This document shows, one piece after another, positions 6,844 through 15,575 of a DNA stretch of 64,000 bases. A program made the position numbers and the translations under genes. The notes beneath the pieces are model-generated. The model was not told the origin of the DNA. It did no database searches and saw only the letters and a list, made by a program, of their open reading frames with translations. Source of the stretch: CANJDH01 sp964443245 (GTDB lineage: Bacteria > Pseudomonadota > Gammaproteobacteria > Burkholderiales > JAEUOS01); assembly GCA_964443245.1 (NCBI GenBank), contig CAYUEG010000004.1:6088-70087 (forward strand). The letters are read 5' to 3'. Within the stretch, counting starts at the first letter, position 1. The number at the start of each line of letters is the position of its first letter.

Positions 6844-8549
6844 ATGGCGACACTTACGAACGGAACCCTGCTCCAGCGCCACATGGGTGCGCCACGCATC
6901 CGCAGGCACGGCAGCCGCAATCGTCTGACTACCCTTGCTGCCGCACTGGTAGCAGCCCTGCCGCTGGCCTGGTCCGCGGCGGCGCATGCGCAGATGCCCA
7001 GCGGCGGGACGGTGGCCCAGGGCTCGGCAACGATTACCCAGACCAGCCCGACCCTGCAGACCATCGGCGTGGCCACTGCCCGCGCCGTGATCAATTGGGA
7101 CAGCTTCTCGATCGGCACCGGCAATACGGTCCAGTTCGTGCAACCGAACAGCAGTTCCGTCGTGCTGAACCGGGTGACAGGAGGCTCGGCCAGCAGCATC
7201 CTCGGCAACCTCACGGCCAACGGCCAGGTGTTTCTGGTCAACCCCAACGGCATCTTTTTCGGCTCGTCCGCCCGCGTTGACGTCGCCGGCCTGGTGGCGT
7301 CGACCATGGACATCGCCGACGCAGACTTCATGGCCGGGGTGCATCGGTTTGCGCGCCCTTCGGGTGTTGCCGGCGCCAGCGTGGTCAACGAAGGCGTGAT
7401 CAACGCCGTCGATGGTGGCTATGTGGCGCTGCTCGGCAATACCGTCACCAATGGCGCTACCGGCATCATTCGCGCCAGGCTCGGCACCGTCCTCCTGGCC
7501 GCTGCCGATCAGGTGACGCTCGATTTCGCCGGCGACCAGCTGATCAGCTATGCGCTGGACACCCCGGCCGTGGCGGCGGCCACCGTCACCAATCAAGGCC
7601 AGATCCTCGCCGATGGTGCCAGCGTCTATCTCACCACGGCCAACGCTGCTGCGCTGACCGGTACGGTGATCAATCAATCCGGTGTCATCCGTGCACAGAG
7701 CATCGTCGAGCGCGACAGCGGCATTTACCTCGTGGCTGACTACGGCAACATCGAAGTTGCCGGCACGCTGGACGCCAGTGCGCAAACCGGCGGCCAATAC
7801 GGTGCCGTCAACATCGTGGCGCAGGCTGGGGATGTCACACTCGGCAACAGCACCGTCATCGCAGCTGGCGGTGCCGCAGCGGGCAGCAATTTCATCTACA
7901 GCGCCAACAACGTGCAGCTTGGCGGCACCATCACCGCGCAATCGAGCGGGGGCAGTGCCAGCAACACCTTGATCGCACTGAACACGCTCTCGCTGGGTAA
8001 CGCCATCGTCAGCGCGAATGGCAACACCGATGCCTCGGGCTACCTCTTTTCCCTGCTCGGGGACATGAGCCAGTCAGCGGGCGGCAGCGTCTCCGCATCC
8101 GCCACAGGCAATGGCAGTGCGGCCTCGATCCTGACCAACAGCTTTGGCGGCAGCAATCTTGCCGGCGCACTGGATGCCAGTTCCAGCGGCGCCGGCGGCA
8201 CAGCAGGAGTGGCCGCTTCCAGCTCAACCACCAACCTTTCGGTCGGAACGGTGCGCGCGTCGGCACCGAACGGCACGGCCAGCGCGACCCTGGATGCCAG
8301 CGCCGGCAACCTGACCGCGACCGGCACCATCCGCGCCAATTCGGCCAGCGGAACCGGCAGCGTGAGCGTCAGTGGCGTCAACATGTCGGTGGCAGGCATC
8401 CAGACCACTGGCAACCTGGCCATGACAGTCACCGGGGACGGCAGCGGAACCGTACAGAACACCGGCCCGGCGATCGAAGCGGCGAGCCTGTCCGGAACCG
8501 GCGCGGCCAGCAGCCTGCCGATTGTGGCACCCGGTTCGGGCGGTTACGG
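6844..8549 (+). CDS. TpsA-type filamentous haemagglutinin-like protein, 5' part up to assembly gap
   Basis: The ATG at 6844 follows GGGAGAAAG. Residues 1-50 form an extended signal peptide ending AAHAQ. Residues about 51-300 are the TPS secretion domain (PF05860 type), with the VLNRVTGG and LVNPNGIFFG motifs near residues 107 and 131; these are hallmarks of FhaB/HecA-like exoproteins. A Ser/Gly/Ala/Asn-rich beta-helical passenger follows to the gap. The partner transporter is directly upstream. If the duplicated sequence flanking the gap is merged, the frame continues into the fragment at 8650-8981 and the protein has about 660 residues, which is small for the family. Its role could be adhesion or surface attachment; no toxin domain is visible. 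Confidence 0.88.
8495..8549 (+). repeat. 55-bp direct duplicate, copy before the gap
   Basis: Positions 8495-8549 are identical to 8650-8704, one copy on each side of the N run. This is what an unmerged contig overlap looks like. Confidence 0.9.
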
Positions 8550-8649
8550 NNNNNNNNNNNNNNNNNNNNNNNNNNNNNNNNNNNNNNNNNNNNNNNNNNN
8601 NNNNNNNNNNNNNNNNNNNNNNNNNNNNNNNNNNNNNNNNNNNNNNNNN
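8550..8649. other. 100-N scaffold gap
   Basis: Exactly 100 N, a conventional placeholder length, interrupt the TpsA gene. The flanks overlap by 55 bp, so the true gap may be zero or may hide extra copies of the 27-bp Gly/Ser repeat just downstream. Confidence 0.98.
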
Positions 8650-8981
8650 GAACCGGCGCGGCCAGCAGCCTGCCGATTGTGGCACCCGGTTCGGGCGGTT
8701 ACGGCTCGGGTTCGGGTTCCAGCGGCGGCGGTTCCGGTTCGGGTTCCAGCGGCGGCGGTTCCGGTTCGGGCTCCAGTGGCGGCAGCTCAAGCAGTGGCAC
8801 TCCGGAGGCGGCGCCAGTCGTGGTGTCGGCATGGACCCAGTTGGTCACCGCCATCAAGGAAGCGATCAGCGGGCAGGCGGCCAGCGCCACCGTCTCCGGG
8901 GTCGCCGGTGGCGTCGCATCGCCGGTCATCAGTTCGACGCTCGCCACCATGCAGGAAGCGAGCCGTCCCGGCGATAACTGA
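8650..8981 (+). CDS. TpsA-type protein, 3' part after assembly gap
   Basis: This stretch continues the TpsA gene. It begins with the second copy of the 55-bp overlap, passes through a Gly/Ser linker made of three 27-bp repeats, and ends in about 65 residues of mixed sequence (PVVVSAWTQLVTAIKEAIS ... SRPGDN). Joining 8549 to 8705 keeps the reading frame exactly (1706 + 277 nt = 661 codons with stop), whereas the frame is broken if the N run is taken at face value. The C-terminal domain is not one I recognise. Confidence 0.7.
8703..8783 (+). repeat. three 27-bp tandem repeats coding a Gly/Ser linker
   Basis: The unit GGTTCCGGTTCGGGTTCC plus AGCGGCGGC is repeated three times with few changes (8703-8729, 8730-8756, 8757-8783) and codes for GSGSGSSGG. 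Tandem repeats of this kind vary in copy number and explain why the assembly broke nearby. Confidence 0.9.
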
Positions 8982-9032
8982 TCGACAGCACGAGGCCGGC
9001 TTTCACGCCGGCTGCGCGACGGCGCGGGTTCG

Positions 9033-9038
9033 TATAAT
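9033..9038 (+). promoter_or_regulatory. TATAAT box 6 nt before the mutS ATG
   Basis: A perfect -10 hexamer ends 6 nt before the mutS start, so transcription would be expected to start at or next to the A of the ATG. No good -35 box is seen at 16-18 nt. Confidence 0.5.
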
Positions 9039-9044
9039 CGGCGC

Positions 9045-11714
9045 ATGATCAGCACTTCCGGCAAGCCCGGCACCACCGGCGCGACCGTGTTGCCGTTTGC
9101 CGGCCACACCCCGATGATGCAGCAGTACCTGCGCATCAAGGCGGAGCACCCGAATACCCTGGTGTTCTATCGCATGGGGGATTTTTACGAGCTGTTTTAC
9201 GACGATGCCGAAAAGGCATCACGCCTGCTCGACATCACCCTCACGCAGCGCGGCCAGTCTGCCGGTCTGCCCGTCAAGATGGCGGGCGTGCCCGTTGTCG
9301 CGCTCGAGCAGCACCTGGCACGGCTGGTCAAACTGGGGGAAGCGGTTGCCATCTGCGAGCAGATTGGCGACCCGGCCCTCGCCAAGGGGCCAGTGGAACG
9401 CAAGGTCGTGCGTGTGGTCACTGCGGGGACCATCACTGACCAGGGTTTGTTGCCGGAAAAATCCGATGCGCTGTTGATGGCAATCCTGCCGGACAAACCT
9501 GCGGATGCGGCGCGTACCCGCCTGATCGGCCTGGCGTGGCTCAATCTGGCGGGCGGCGAGCTGACCGTGGCCGAAATCGCTCCGGCACGGTTGCCGCATG
9601 AACTGGAGCGGCTGCGTCCGGCAGAAGTGATCCTGCCCGACGGTGCCGCCGCGGGGCTGGTGCCGGCGTCGATTCCGATGGCGCAGCAGAACGCCTGGCA
9701 TTTTGATGTCCGCGCCGGTGAAAATGCCCTCCGGGAGCACCTGAAAGTGGGCACCCTGGATGGTTTTGGCTGTGCCGGACTCACCCTTGCGTTCGGCGCT
9801 GCGGGGGCCCTGATGCGTTACGCCCAGGCCACCCAGGGCCAGGTGATGGCACATGTGCAGGCCATCAGCGTCGAAACAGGGGAGGAGTACCTGACGCTCG
9901 ACGCCGTCACGCGGCGCAACCTCGAAATCACGGAGACGCTGCGCGGTACACCGGCCCCGACACTGTTTGCGGCTGTCGATACCTGCATGACTTCCATGGG
10001 CAGCCGCATGCTGGCGCGCTGGCTGCACCACCCGCGCCGTGATCGCGCCATTGCCCAGGCACGTCACGCCGCCATCGACCGATTCCTCGCGGGCGGCAAG
10101 CACTTCGAAGCGCCCCGCCAGGCCTTGCGCGACATTGCCGACATCGAACGCATCGCAACGCGCATTGCCCTGGCCTCGGTGCGTCCGCGCGAACTGGCGG
10201 CGTTGCGCACCAGCTTGCTGGCGATGCCAACGCTGGCGGGCGCGTTGCCCGCTGTCGACGGCGAGCGCGGCGAAACAAGCCAGGACGCGCTCCTGGAGCG
10301 GCTCTCAGGGCAGCTGGCCGTACCGCTCGAATGCCTGCACGCACTGCAGACCCGGCTGCATGCAGAGCCTGCGGCACGCCTGCAGGACGGTGGCGTCATG
10401 GCCGCCGGCTTTGATGCAGAGCTTGATGAGCTGCGCGGCCTCACCACCAATGCCGGCGAATTTCTGGTGGCACTGGAAGCCCGTGAACGCGAACGTACTT
10501 CGATTCCGAATCTGCGTGTCGAATACAACCGGGTGCACGGCTACTACATCGAAATCACCAATAGCCACGCACAAAAGGTTCCGGATGACTATCGCCGGCG
10601 CCAGACCCTGAAGAACGCCGAGCGTTACATCACGCCGGAGCTGAAGGCGTTCGAAGACAAGGCCCTGTCAGCCGAATCGCGCGCACTGGCGCGCGAAAAG
10701 GCCCTCTATGAACAATTGATCGACGCACTGAAGCCGCATGTGCCGGTCCTGCATGCGATGGGCCGTGCGGTGGCACAACTCGATGCGCTCGCCGCCCTGG
10801 CCGAACGCGCGTGGACACTGGATTGGCGCGCGCCTGTTCTGGTCGATGAACCCGGCATCCGGATTCGCGCCGGCCGCCACCCGGTGATTGCGCACCAGAT
10901 CAGCGATTTCGTTCCCAATGATTGCGTCCTGCATCCCGGCCGCCGCCTGCTGCTGGTGACCGGCCCCAACATGGGTGGCAAATCCACCTACATGCGCCAG
11001 GTCGCCCTGCTGGCACTGCTCGCCTATGCCGGCAGCTTTGTGCCGGCTGAATCAGCGCAGTTCGGGCCGCTCGACCGCATCTTCACCCGCATTGGCGCGG
11101 CCGATGATCTGGCTCAGGGCCGCTCCACCTTCATGGTGGAAATGACGGAATCGGCCGCCATTCTCAACAGCGCCACACGCCAGAGCCTGGTGTTGATGGA
11201 TGAAGTCGGTCGCGGCACCTCCACCTTTGACGGTCTGGCGCTGGCCTGGGCCATTGCCCGCCGCCTGATCGAGACCAACCAGAGCTATACGCTGTTTGCC
11301 ACGCACTACTTTGAACTGACACAGTTGCCCGATGAATACCCGGAAGCGGCCAACGTTCACCTGGCTGCAGCCGAACACGAAGGCGGCGTGGTGTTCCTGC
11401 ATGAAGTACAGGAAGGCCCGGCCAGCCAGAGCTATGGCTTGCAGGTGGCCCAGCTGGCCGGCGTCCCGGCGGCGGTGATCCGCGCGGCCCGCAAGCACCT
11501 GACCGATCTGGAGGAGCAGGCCGCCCGCGTCACCCGCCCGCAGCGCGACCTGTTCGCCACCAACGATGCCCGGGTATCGGAGCCTGCGACGCAGCCTGCG
11601 AGCGAACACCCGTTCATGGAGCGCCTGCGCAGCCTGAAGCCGGATGAACTGACACCCCGTGAAGCGCTCGATGCCCTCTACGCCCTGAAGGAAGAAATGG
11701 ACAAACATGACTAG
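9045..11714 (+). CDS. mutS: DNA mismatch repair protein MutS
   Basis: The 889-residue protein recognises base mismatches and starts methyl-directed repair with MutL. The mismatch-binding Phe-x-Glu motif is in GDFYELF (Phe47, Glu49). Connector, lever and clamp domains follow, and the C-terminal ABC-type ATPase has Walker A GPNMGGKST near residue 640 and DEVGRGTSTFDG as the Walker B/signature region. The C-terminal tail (PDELTPREALDALYALKEE) is the usual tetramerisation segment. The length is slightly above the E. coli protein (853). There is no ribosome site before the ATG; the -10 box lies 6 nt away. The next gene overlaps its end by 8 bp. Confidence 0.98.
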   Translation: MISTSGKPGTTGATVLPFAGHTPMMQQYLRIKAEHPNTLVFYRMGDFYELFYDDAEKASRLLDITLTQRGQSAGLPVKMAGVPVVALEQHLARLVKLGEAVAICEQIGDPALAKGPVERKVVRVVTAGTITDQGLLPEKSDALLMAILPDKPADAARTRLIGLAWLNLAGGELTVAEIAPARLPHELERLRPAEVILPDGAAAGLVPASIPMAQQNAWHFDVRAGENALREHLKVGTLDGFGCAGLTLAFGAAGALMRYAQATQGQVMAHVQAISVETGEEYLTLDAVTRRNLEITETLRGTPAPTLFAAVDTCMTSMGSRMLARWLHHPRRDRAIAQARHAAIDRFLAGGKHFEAPRQALRDIADIERIATRIALASVRPRELAALRTSLLAMPTLAGALPAVDGERGETSQDALLERLSGQLAVPLECLHALQTRLHAEPAARLQDGGVMAAGFDAELDELRGLTTNAGEFLVALEARERERTSIPNLRVEYNRVHGYYIEITNSHAQKVPDDYRRRQTLKNAERYITPELKAFEDKALSAESRALAREKALYEQLIDALKPHVPVLHAMGRAVAQLDALAALAERAWTLDWRAPVLVDEPGIRIRAGRHPVIAHQISDFVPNDCVLHPGRRLLLVTGPNMGGKSTYMRQVALLALLAYAGSFVPAESAQFGPLDRIFTRIGAADDLAQGRSTFMVEMTESAAILNSATRQSLVLMDEVGRGTSTFDGLALAWAIARRLIETNQSYTLFATHYFELTQLPDEYPEAANVHLAAAEHEGGVVFLHEVQEGPASQSYGLQVAQLAGVPAAVIRAARKHLTDLEEQAARVTRPQRDLFATNDARVSEPATQPASEHPFMERLRSLKPDELTPREALDALYALKEEMDKHD

Positions 11715-12714
11715 GTTCAAGCACTTCTTGGTACGAACCCGGAACCCGGCTATGCGAACCGGTTGCATCGCCGCCGCGCTCCTCTGCGCAATCGCTCTGC
11801 CGGTACAGGCTGGCGTATTCGCCTTGATGGGCGACATGCCCTACAGCGACCGTGAAATCGAATCGATGCGCCTGATCATCGACGAGATCAACCGTGACAA
11901 CGAGATCGCCTTTGTCGTGCACGACGGCGACATCAAGTCGGGCGGCGAGAAGTGCGACAACCAGCGCTTTGCCGACCGCAAGGCGGACTTTGAGCAATCA
12001 CGCCACCCGTTCATCCTGATTCCCGGTGACAACGAATGGACCGATTGCCATCGCCCGAGCAACGGCCCCTATGATCCTGAAGAGCGGCTGGCAAAGCTGC
12101 GTGAGTTGTTCTTTGCGACGGATGAAAGCCTGGGGCAGCGCAAGATGAAGTTGACGCGCCAGGGCGACCTGCAACCGCAGTACGCCGCATGGCGCGAGAA
12201 CGTGCGCTGGGAGTTCGAGAAAGTGCTGTTCGTCGGCGTGAACATCCCGGGCAGCAACAACAACTGGAAAAATCGCGGCGACAACACCGAGTTCTATGCC
12301 CGCCTGAAGGCCAACACGGCCTGGATCGAAACCAACTTTCGCACTGCGCGCGAACAGAACCTGCGCGCTGTGATGCTGATCCTGCAGGCCAATCCGGACT
12401 TTGAAGGAGAAGAAGCCGCAAAGCAGAAAGACCGGCCCGGCTTTCGCGACGGCTTCGCCGAGTTCAAGACACAACTGGCCAGGGAAGCCACCTCGTTCGG
12501 CAAGCCGGTGGTGGTGGTGCATGGCGATACCCACAGCTACCAGCTGAACCGCCCGCTCAAGAATGAGGCGGGCCAGGCGGTGCCGAACGTCACGCGGCTG
12601 GAGACCCCGGGTTCACCCTTTATCGGCTGGGTCCGTGCGCGGATCGACGCCCAGGATCCGCAGGTATTCCAGTTTTCCGTGCGACGCTTTGGCGCCTCGC
12701 CCCAGGTTCAGTGA
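11707..12714 (+). CDS. secreted calcineurin-like metallophosphoesterase
   Basis: The 335-residue protein has an N-terminal signal peptide (cleavage probably after PVQAG near residue 36). The metallophosphoesterase motifs appear in order: GDMPYSD, VHDGDIKSGG, IPGDNEW and a late VVVHGDTHSY. Together they supply the Asp, Asn and His ligands of a two-metal site. The likely place of action is the periplasm or outside the cell; the substrate is unknown. The ATG overlaps the mutS stop by 8 bp, so it is probably co-transcribed with mutS, an unusual partner. An ATG at 11752 is an alternative start. Its 3' end overlaps the convergent slyD gene by 7 bp. Confidence 0.85.
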   Translation: MTRFKHFLVRTRNPAMRTGCIAAALLCAIALPVQAGVFALMGDMPYSDREIESMRLIIDEINRDNEIAFVVHDGDIKSGGEKCDNQRFADRKADFEQSRHPFILIPGDNEWTDCHRPSNGPYDPEERLAKLRELFFATDESLGQRKMKLTRQGDLQPQYAAWRENVRWEFEKVLFVGVNIPGSNNNWKNRGDNTEFYARLKANTAWIETNFRTAREQNLRAVMLILQANPDFEGEEAAKQKDRPGFRDGFAEFKTQLAREATSFGKPVVVVHGDTHSYQLNRPLKNEAGQAVPNVTRLETPGSPFIGWVRARIDAQDPQVFQFSVRRFGASPQVQ

Positions 12715-13202
12715 TGGTGGCCGCCGGCCCCGTGCACGTGGCCGTGGGCGACTTCTTCCGGCGAGGCGGCGCGAATCTTCAGAATCTTGCAATCGAACAC
12801 CAGGCCCATGCCGGCCAGGGGATGATTGCCGTCGAGCACCACCTTGCCATCGGCGATGTCCGTCACCGTGAACAGGGTCGGTTCGTCATCATCGGTGCGC
12901 AACTCTTCCCCCGGCATCCCTTCGAACATCATGCCGACCTCGAGCGTTTCGGGAAAGCGTGATCGCTCTTCCACGCGCAAGAGTTGGTCGTTGTAGTCGC
13001 CAAACGCATCTTCGGGTTCGAGCTTGACGCGCACGCCCTGCCCGACGCCCTTGTCCTGCAGGGCCTGCTCCACCCGCTCGAAGATGCCGGAAAAGCCGCC
13101 ATGCAGGTAGGTAATCGGTTCCTTGCTTTCTTCGATCACCTCTCCCTGCGCATCGTAGAGGGTGTAAGAGAGCGTCACCACGCTGTTGCGGCCGATTTTC
13201 AT
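12708..13202 (-). CDS. slyD: FKBP-type peptidyl-prolyl isomerase SlyD
   Basis: The 164-residue cytoplasmic chaperone and prolyl isomerase has an FKBP domain interrupted by the insert-in-flap domain. Its opening MKIGRNSVVTLSYTLYD and the segment LEPEDAFGDYNDQLL are typical of SlyD. The C-terminus is histidine-rich (HGHVHGAGGHHH), fitting the metal-binding tail that delivers nickel in other bacteria; the tail is shorter and has no Cys compared with E. coli. It converges on the phosphoesterase gene, with a 7-bp overlap of coding ends and no space for a separate terminator. Confidence 0.95.
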   Translation of the reverse strand: MKIGRNSVVTLSYTLYDAQGEVIEESKEPITYLHGGFSGIFERVEQALQDKGVGQGVRVKLEPEDAFGDYNDQLLRVEERSRFPETLEVGMMFEGMPGEELRTDDDEPTLFTVTDIADGKVVLDGNHPLAGMGLVFDCKILKIRAASPEEVAHGHVHGAGGHHH

Positions 13203-13236
13203 GATGGAACAACGGACGCTGCCAGGCGCCGGGAAG

Positions 13237-13716
13237 TCAATGAAGCGTTGATTTTACGAGCTTCAGCACGTCTCTTGCGTGACCCTTGGGCGACGGCACG
13301 CCGTAAAGGGCGTGGCGCACCTTCCCGGCCCGGTCAATCACGAATGTGGAACGCAACACATGCGGACGCTGGCATACGGCAAGTTCGCTGCCACCAGCCT
13401 TCACCACATCGTAGCGGCCGCACACCTCGCACTCCGGATCGGCCAGCAGGCGCACCGTGATGCCGTGGCGATCGCGGAACTCGGCGTGGCTCATCCAGTC
13501 ATCCGGCGAGACGCCCAGCACCTCGCAGTTGCAGCGCGCGAACTCGTCGGCCAGGTCGGAAAACTCAAGCGCCTCGATGGTGCTGCCGGGCAGATTGTCG
13601 CGATCGTAGAAGTACAGGACCAGGTTGCGCTTGCCGCGAAACTCGGAGGATTCCACCAACTCCATGTCGGAGTCGGCGAGCTTGAATGCTGGTGCAGCCG
13701 TGCCTGGTGACAACAT
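13237..13716 (-). CDS. peroxiredoxin-like protein (Bcp/PrxQ fold) lacking the peroxidatic Cys
   Basis: The 159-residue protein has the AhpC/TSA thioredoxin fold and aligns over its full length with Bcp/PrxQ: LYFYDRDNLPGSTIEALEF corresponds to the FYPKDxTPGCTxEAxxF active site. The catalytic Cys is Ser45 here (AGC codon). The usual resolving position five residues later is Leu. Other cysteines are present at 62, 64, 96, 99 and 115, and PECEVCG gives a CxxC pair. The conserved Arg of the family appears in HVLRSTFVID. A strong ribosome site AGGAGGG precedes the ATG. The protein may use another Cys, or may have lost peroxidase activity. It is divergent from the roxA-like gene. Confidence 0.85.
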   Translation of the reverse strand: MLSPGTAAPAFKLADSDMELVESSEFRGKRNLVLYFYDRDNLPGSTIEALEFSDLADEFARCNCEVLGVSPDDWMSHAEFRDRHGITVRLLADPECEVCGRYDVVKAGGSELAVCQRPHVLRSTFVIDRAGKVRHALYGVPSPKGHARDVLKLVKSTLH

Positions 13717-13809
13717 GCCTTACCCTCCTGCAAGAATCGGACGGTTTCTGGTCCGTGTTCAGTACGTATGCGATCTGTTTGTCTGCAATCTTCCCTCTGG
13801 TGATGTTTC

Positions 13810-13815
13810 TATAAT
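13810..13815 (+). promoter_or_regulatory. TATAAT box 6 nt before the roxA-like ATG
   Basis: A perfect -10 hexamer is separated from the ATG at 13822 by AGTCCG only. This is the same geometry as at mutS and predicts a leaderless or nearly leaderless transcript. The -35 region is poor. Confidence 0.5.
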
Positions 13816-13821
13816 AGTCCG

Positions 13822-14961
13822 ATGAAAACCGATTTGCCAAGTGATCTCGCGCAATTGCTGGGCGGCATGTCGCCCGCCAGCTTCCTGCGCGGCTGGTGGC
13901 ACAAGAAGCCACTCCTGATCCGCCGCGCCCTGCCCGGGTTCAAGCCCCTGATTTCGAAGACACAATTGTTCGAACTTGCGAAACAGGATGAAGTCGAGTC
14001 GCGCCTGGTCTCGCGCATCGCTCGCACCTGGGACATGATCACCGGCCCGATGACGAACCGCGATTTCAGACGTGCCCCGGAGGAACGCTGGTCGCTTCTG
14101 GTCCAGGGTGTCAATCTGCACGTGCCTGCGGCGGACGCCCTGTTGCGACGCTTCAGCTTCCTGCCCTATGCGCGCCTGGACGACCTGATGGTGTCATGGG
14201 CGAATGATGGCGGCGGCGTCGGCCCGCATTTTGATTCCTACGATGTGTTCCTGCTGCAGGCAGCCGGCAAGCGCCGCTGGCGGCTCTCCCCGCAATCCGA
14301 CCGCACGCTGGTCGAAGGAGCGCCACTGAAGATCCTGCGGCGCTTTCGCCCCAAGCTGGAGTACCTGCTCGAACCGGGTGACATGCTCTATCTGCCGCCG
14401 GGCTGGGCGCATGATGGCGTGGCTGAAGGCGAGTGCATGACCTATTCGATCGGCTTCCGGGCGCCCTCGGCGCAGGAACTGGCCCGCGGTCTTTACGAGC
14501 ATGCGGCGGAAACCGTTGTGCGACAAGGGTTCTACGCGGATCCACGCCTGCAGCCGACACAGCACCCGGGACGCATCGACAAGGACTATGTCGATCAGGC
14601 GATCAAGCTGATCGGCACGTTTCAGCCAACGCGCAGCATGATCGAATCGTACCTGGGCACCACGCTTACCGAGCCCAAGGCAAATGTCTGGTTCGACGCG
14701 CCAGACCAGCCCTTGCGCGCGCCGGTGTTCGCGGGCGCCGCCAGGCGGCGCGGTATTGCGCTGGACCGGCGTACGCAGATGCTCTACTGTGGCCGGCAGC
14801 TCTTCATCAACGGCGAGGCATGCGCCAAACCTTCTGATGTCTTGCGGAAATTGGCCGACACGCGCCACCTGCCAGCCGACACCGAACTTTCTGCTTCGGA
14901 CCTTGCCGCACTGCATGCCTGGCACGGCTTCGGTTGGCTCCATCTGGGAGAAGTCACGTGA
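13822..14961 (+). CDS. roxA: JmjC/cupin ribosomal oxygenase (RoxA/YcfD family)
   Basis: The 379-residue 2-oxoglutarate/Fe(II) oxygenase has the opening FLRGWWHKKPLLIRRALPG, the cupin iron motif HxD in GPHFDSYDVFLLQ (near residue 135) and the distal His in PPGWAHDGV (near residue 196). A winged-helix C-terminal part follows, as in YcfD. YcfD/RoxA hydroxylates an arginine of ribosomal protein L16; transfer of that function here is inference from family. There is no Shine-Dalgarno site and a -10 box lies right at the start. It overlaps the next gene by 4 bp (GTGA). Confidence 0.88.
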   Translation: MKTDLPSDLAQLLGGMSPASFLRGWWHKKPLLIRRALPGFKPLISKTQLFELAKQDEVESRLVSRIARTWDMITGPMTNRDFRRAPEERWSLLVQGVNLHVPAADALLRRFSFLPYARLDDLMVSWANDGGGVGPHFDSYDVFLLQAAGKRRWRLSPQSDRTLVEGAPLKILRRFRPKLEYLLEPGDMLYLPPGWAHDGVAEGECMTYSIGFRAPSAQELARGLYEHAAETVVRQGFYADPRLQPTQHPGRIDKDYVDQAIKLIGTFQPTRSMIESYLGTTLTEPKANVWFDAPDQPLRAPVFAGAARRRGIALDRRTQMLYCGRQLFINGEACAKPSDVLRKLADTRHLPADTELSASDLAALHAWHGFGWLHLGEVT

Positions 14962-15539
14962 CGCAAGATCAGCCTGCGCCGGACGGGACGCCGGCCACAC
15001 CTGGCGCAACCGCGCAGCGACAGAGCGGCGAAGCGCTGCCGGAAGCGCCGGCACAGCCCGAACCGGTGCGGCGCCTCTTCAGCGGCCGCACAGAACTGGC
15101 ACAGGGCGTAGCGGAAGTGATCGGCATGGCACGCCGCACCATTCGCATCTTCGATGCCACCACGCTGGACCTGGCGCTGAACACGCGCGCCAGTGAGGAG
15201 ATGCTGCGCGCCTTCTTCCTCGCCGGGCGCATGAACCGGATGCAGATCGCCGTGCACGAAACCACGCACATTCAGTACTACAGCCCGCGCCTGATGAACC
15301 TGCTCAAGCGCTTCAGCCATGCCATCGCAATTCACCAGACCCACGAGGCGATCCGCAATTTGCCGGATGTGATGGTGATCGCCGATGATCGGCATTTCCT
15401 GCGCAAGCCGCACTGCCTGCAGCCAGGCGGGGTGATCAACCTGAACGATCCTGCTGACACCCAACTTTGGCTGGACCGCTTCGCCGATCTGTGGGAGCAG
15501 TCATCTCCCGCCGTCAGCGCCACCACGCTGGGGCTGTGA
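14958..15539 (+). CDS. conserved protein, DUF7931-like
   Basis: From the GTG at 14958, which overlaps the preceding stop and follows GGGAGAA, the product has 193 residues. A Pro/Ala/Gln-rich tail of about 35 residues precedes a globular domain with RRTIRIFDATTLDLALN, YYSPRLMNLLKRFSHAIAI and a late INLNDPADTQLWLDRFADLW. This pattern resembles the phospholipase-D-like fold family DUF7931 found downstream of cupin genes in betaproteobacteria, but no HKD catalytic motif is present. The function is unknown; co-translation with the RoxA-like oxygenase is its only functional clue. I name the family from memory. Confidence 0.75.
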   Translation: MTQDQPAPDGTPATPGATAQRQSGEALPEAPAQPEPVRRLFSGRTELAQGVAEVIGMARRTIRIFDATTLDLALNTRASEEMLRAFFLAGRMNRMQIAVHETTHIQYYSPRLMNLLKRFSHAIAIHQTHEAIRNLPDVMVIADDRHFLRKPHCLQPGGVINLNDPADTQLWLDRFADLWEQSSPAVSATTLGL

Positions 15540-15575
15540 ATTCAGGGCCATCGCATATCCAAAGGCAATCCATCC

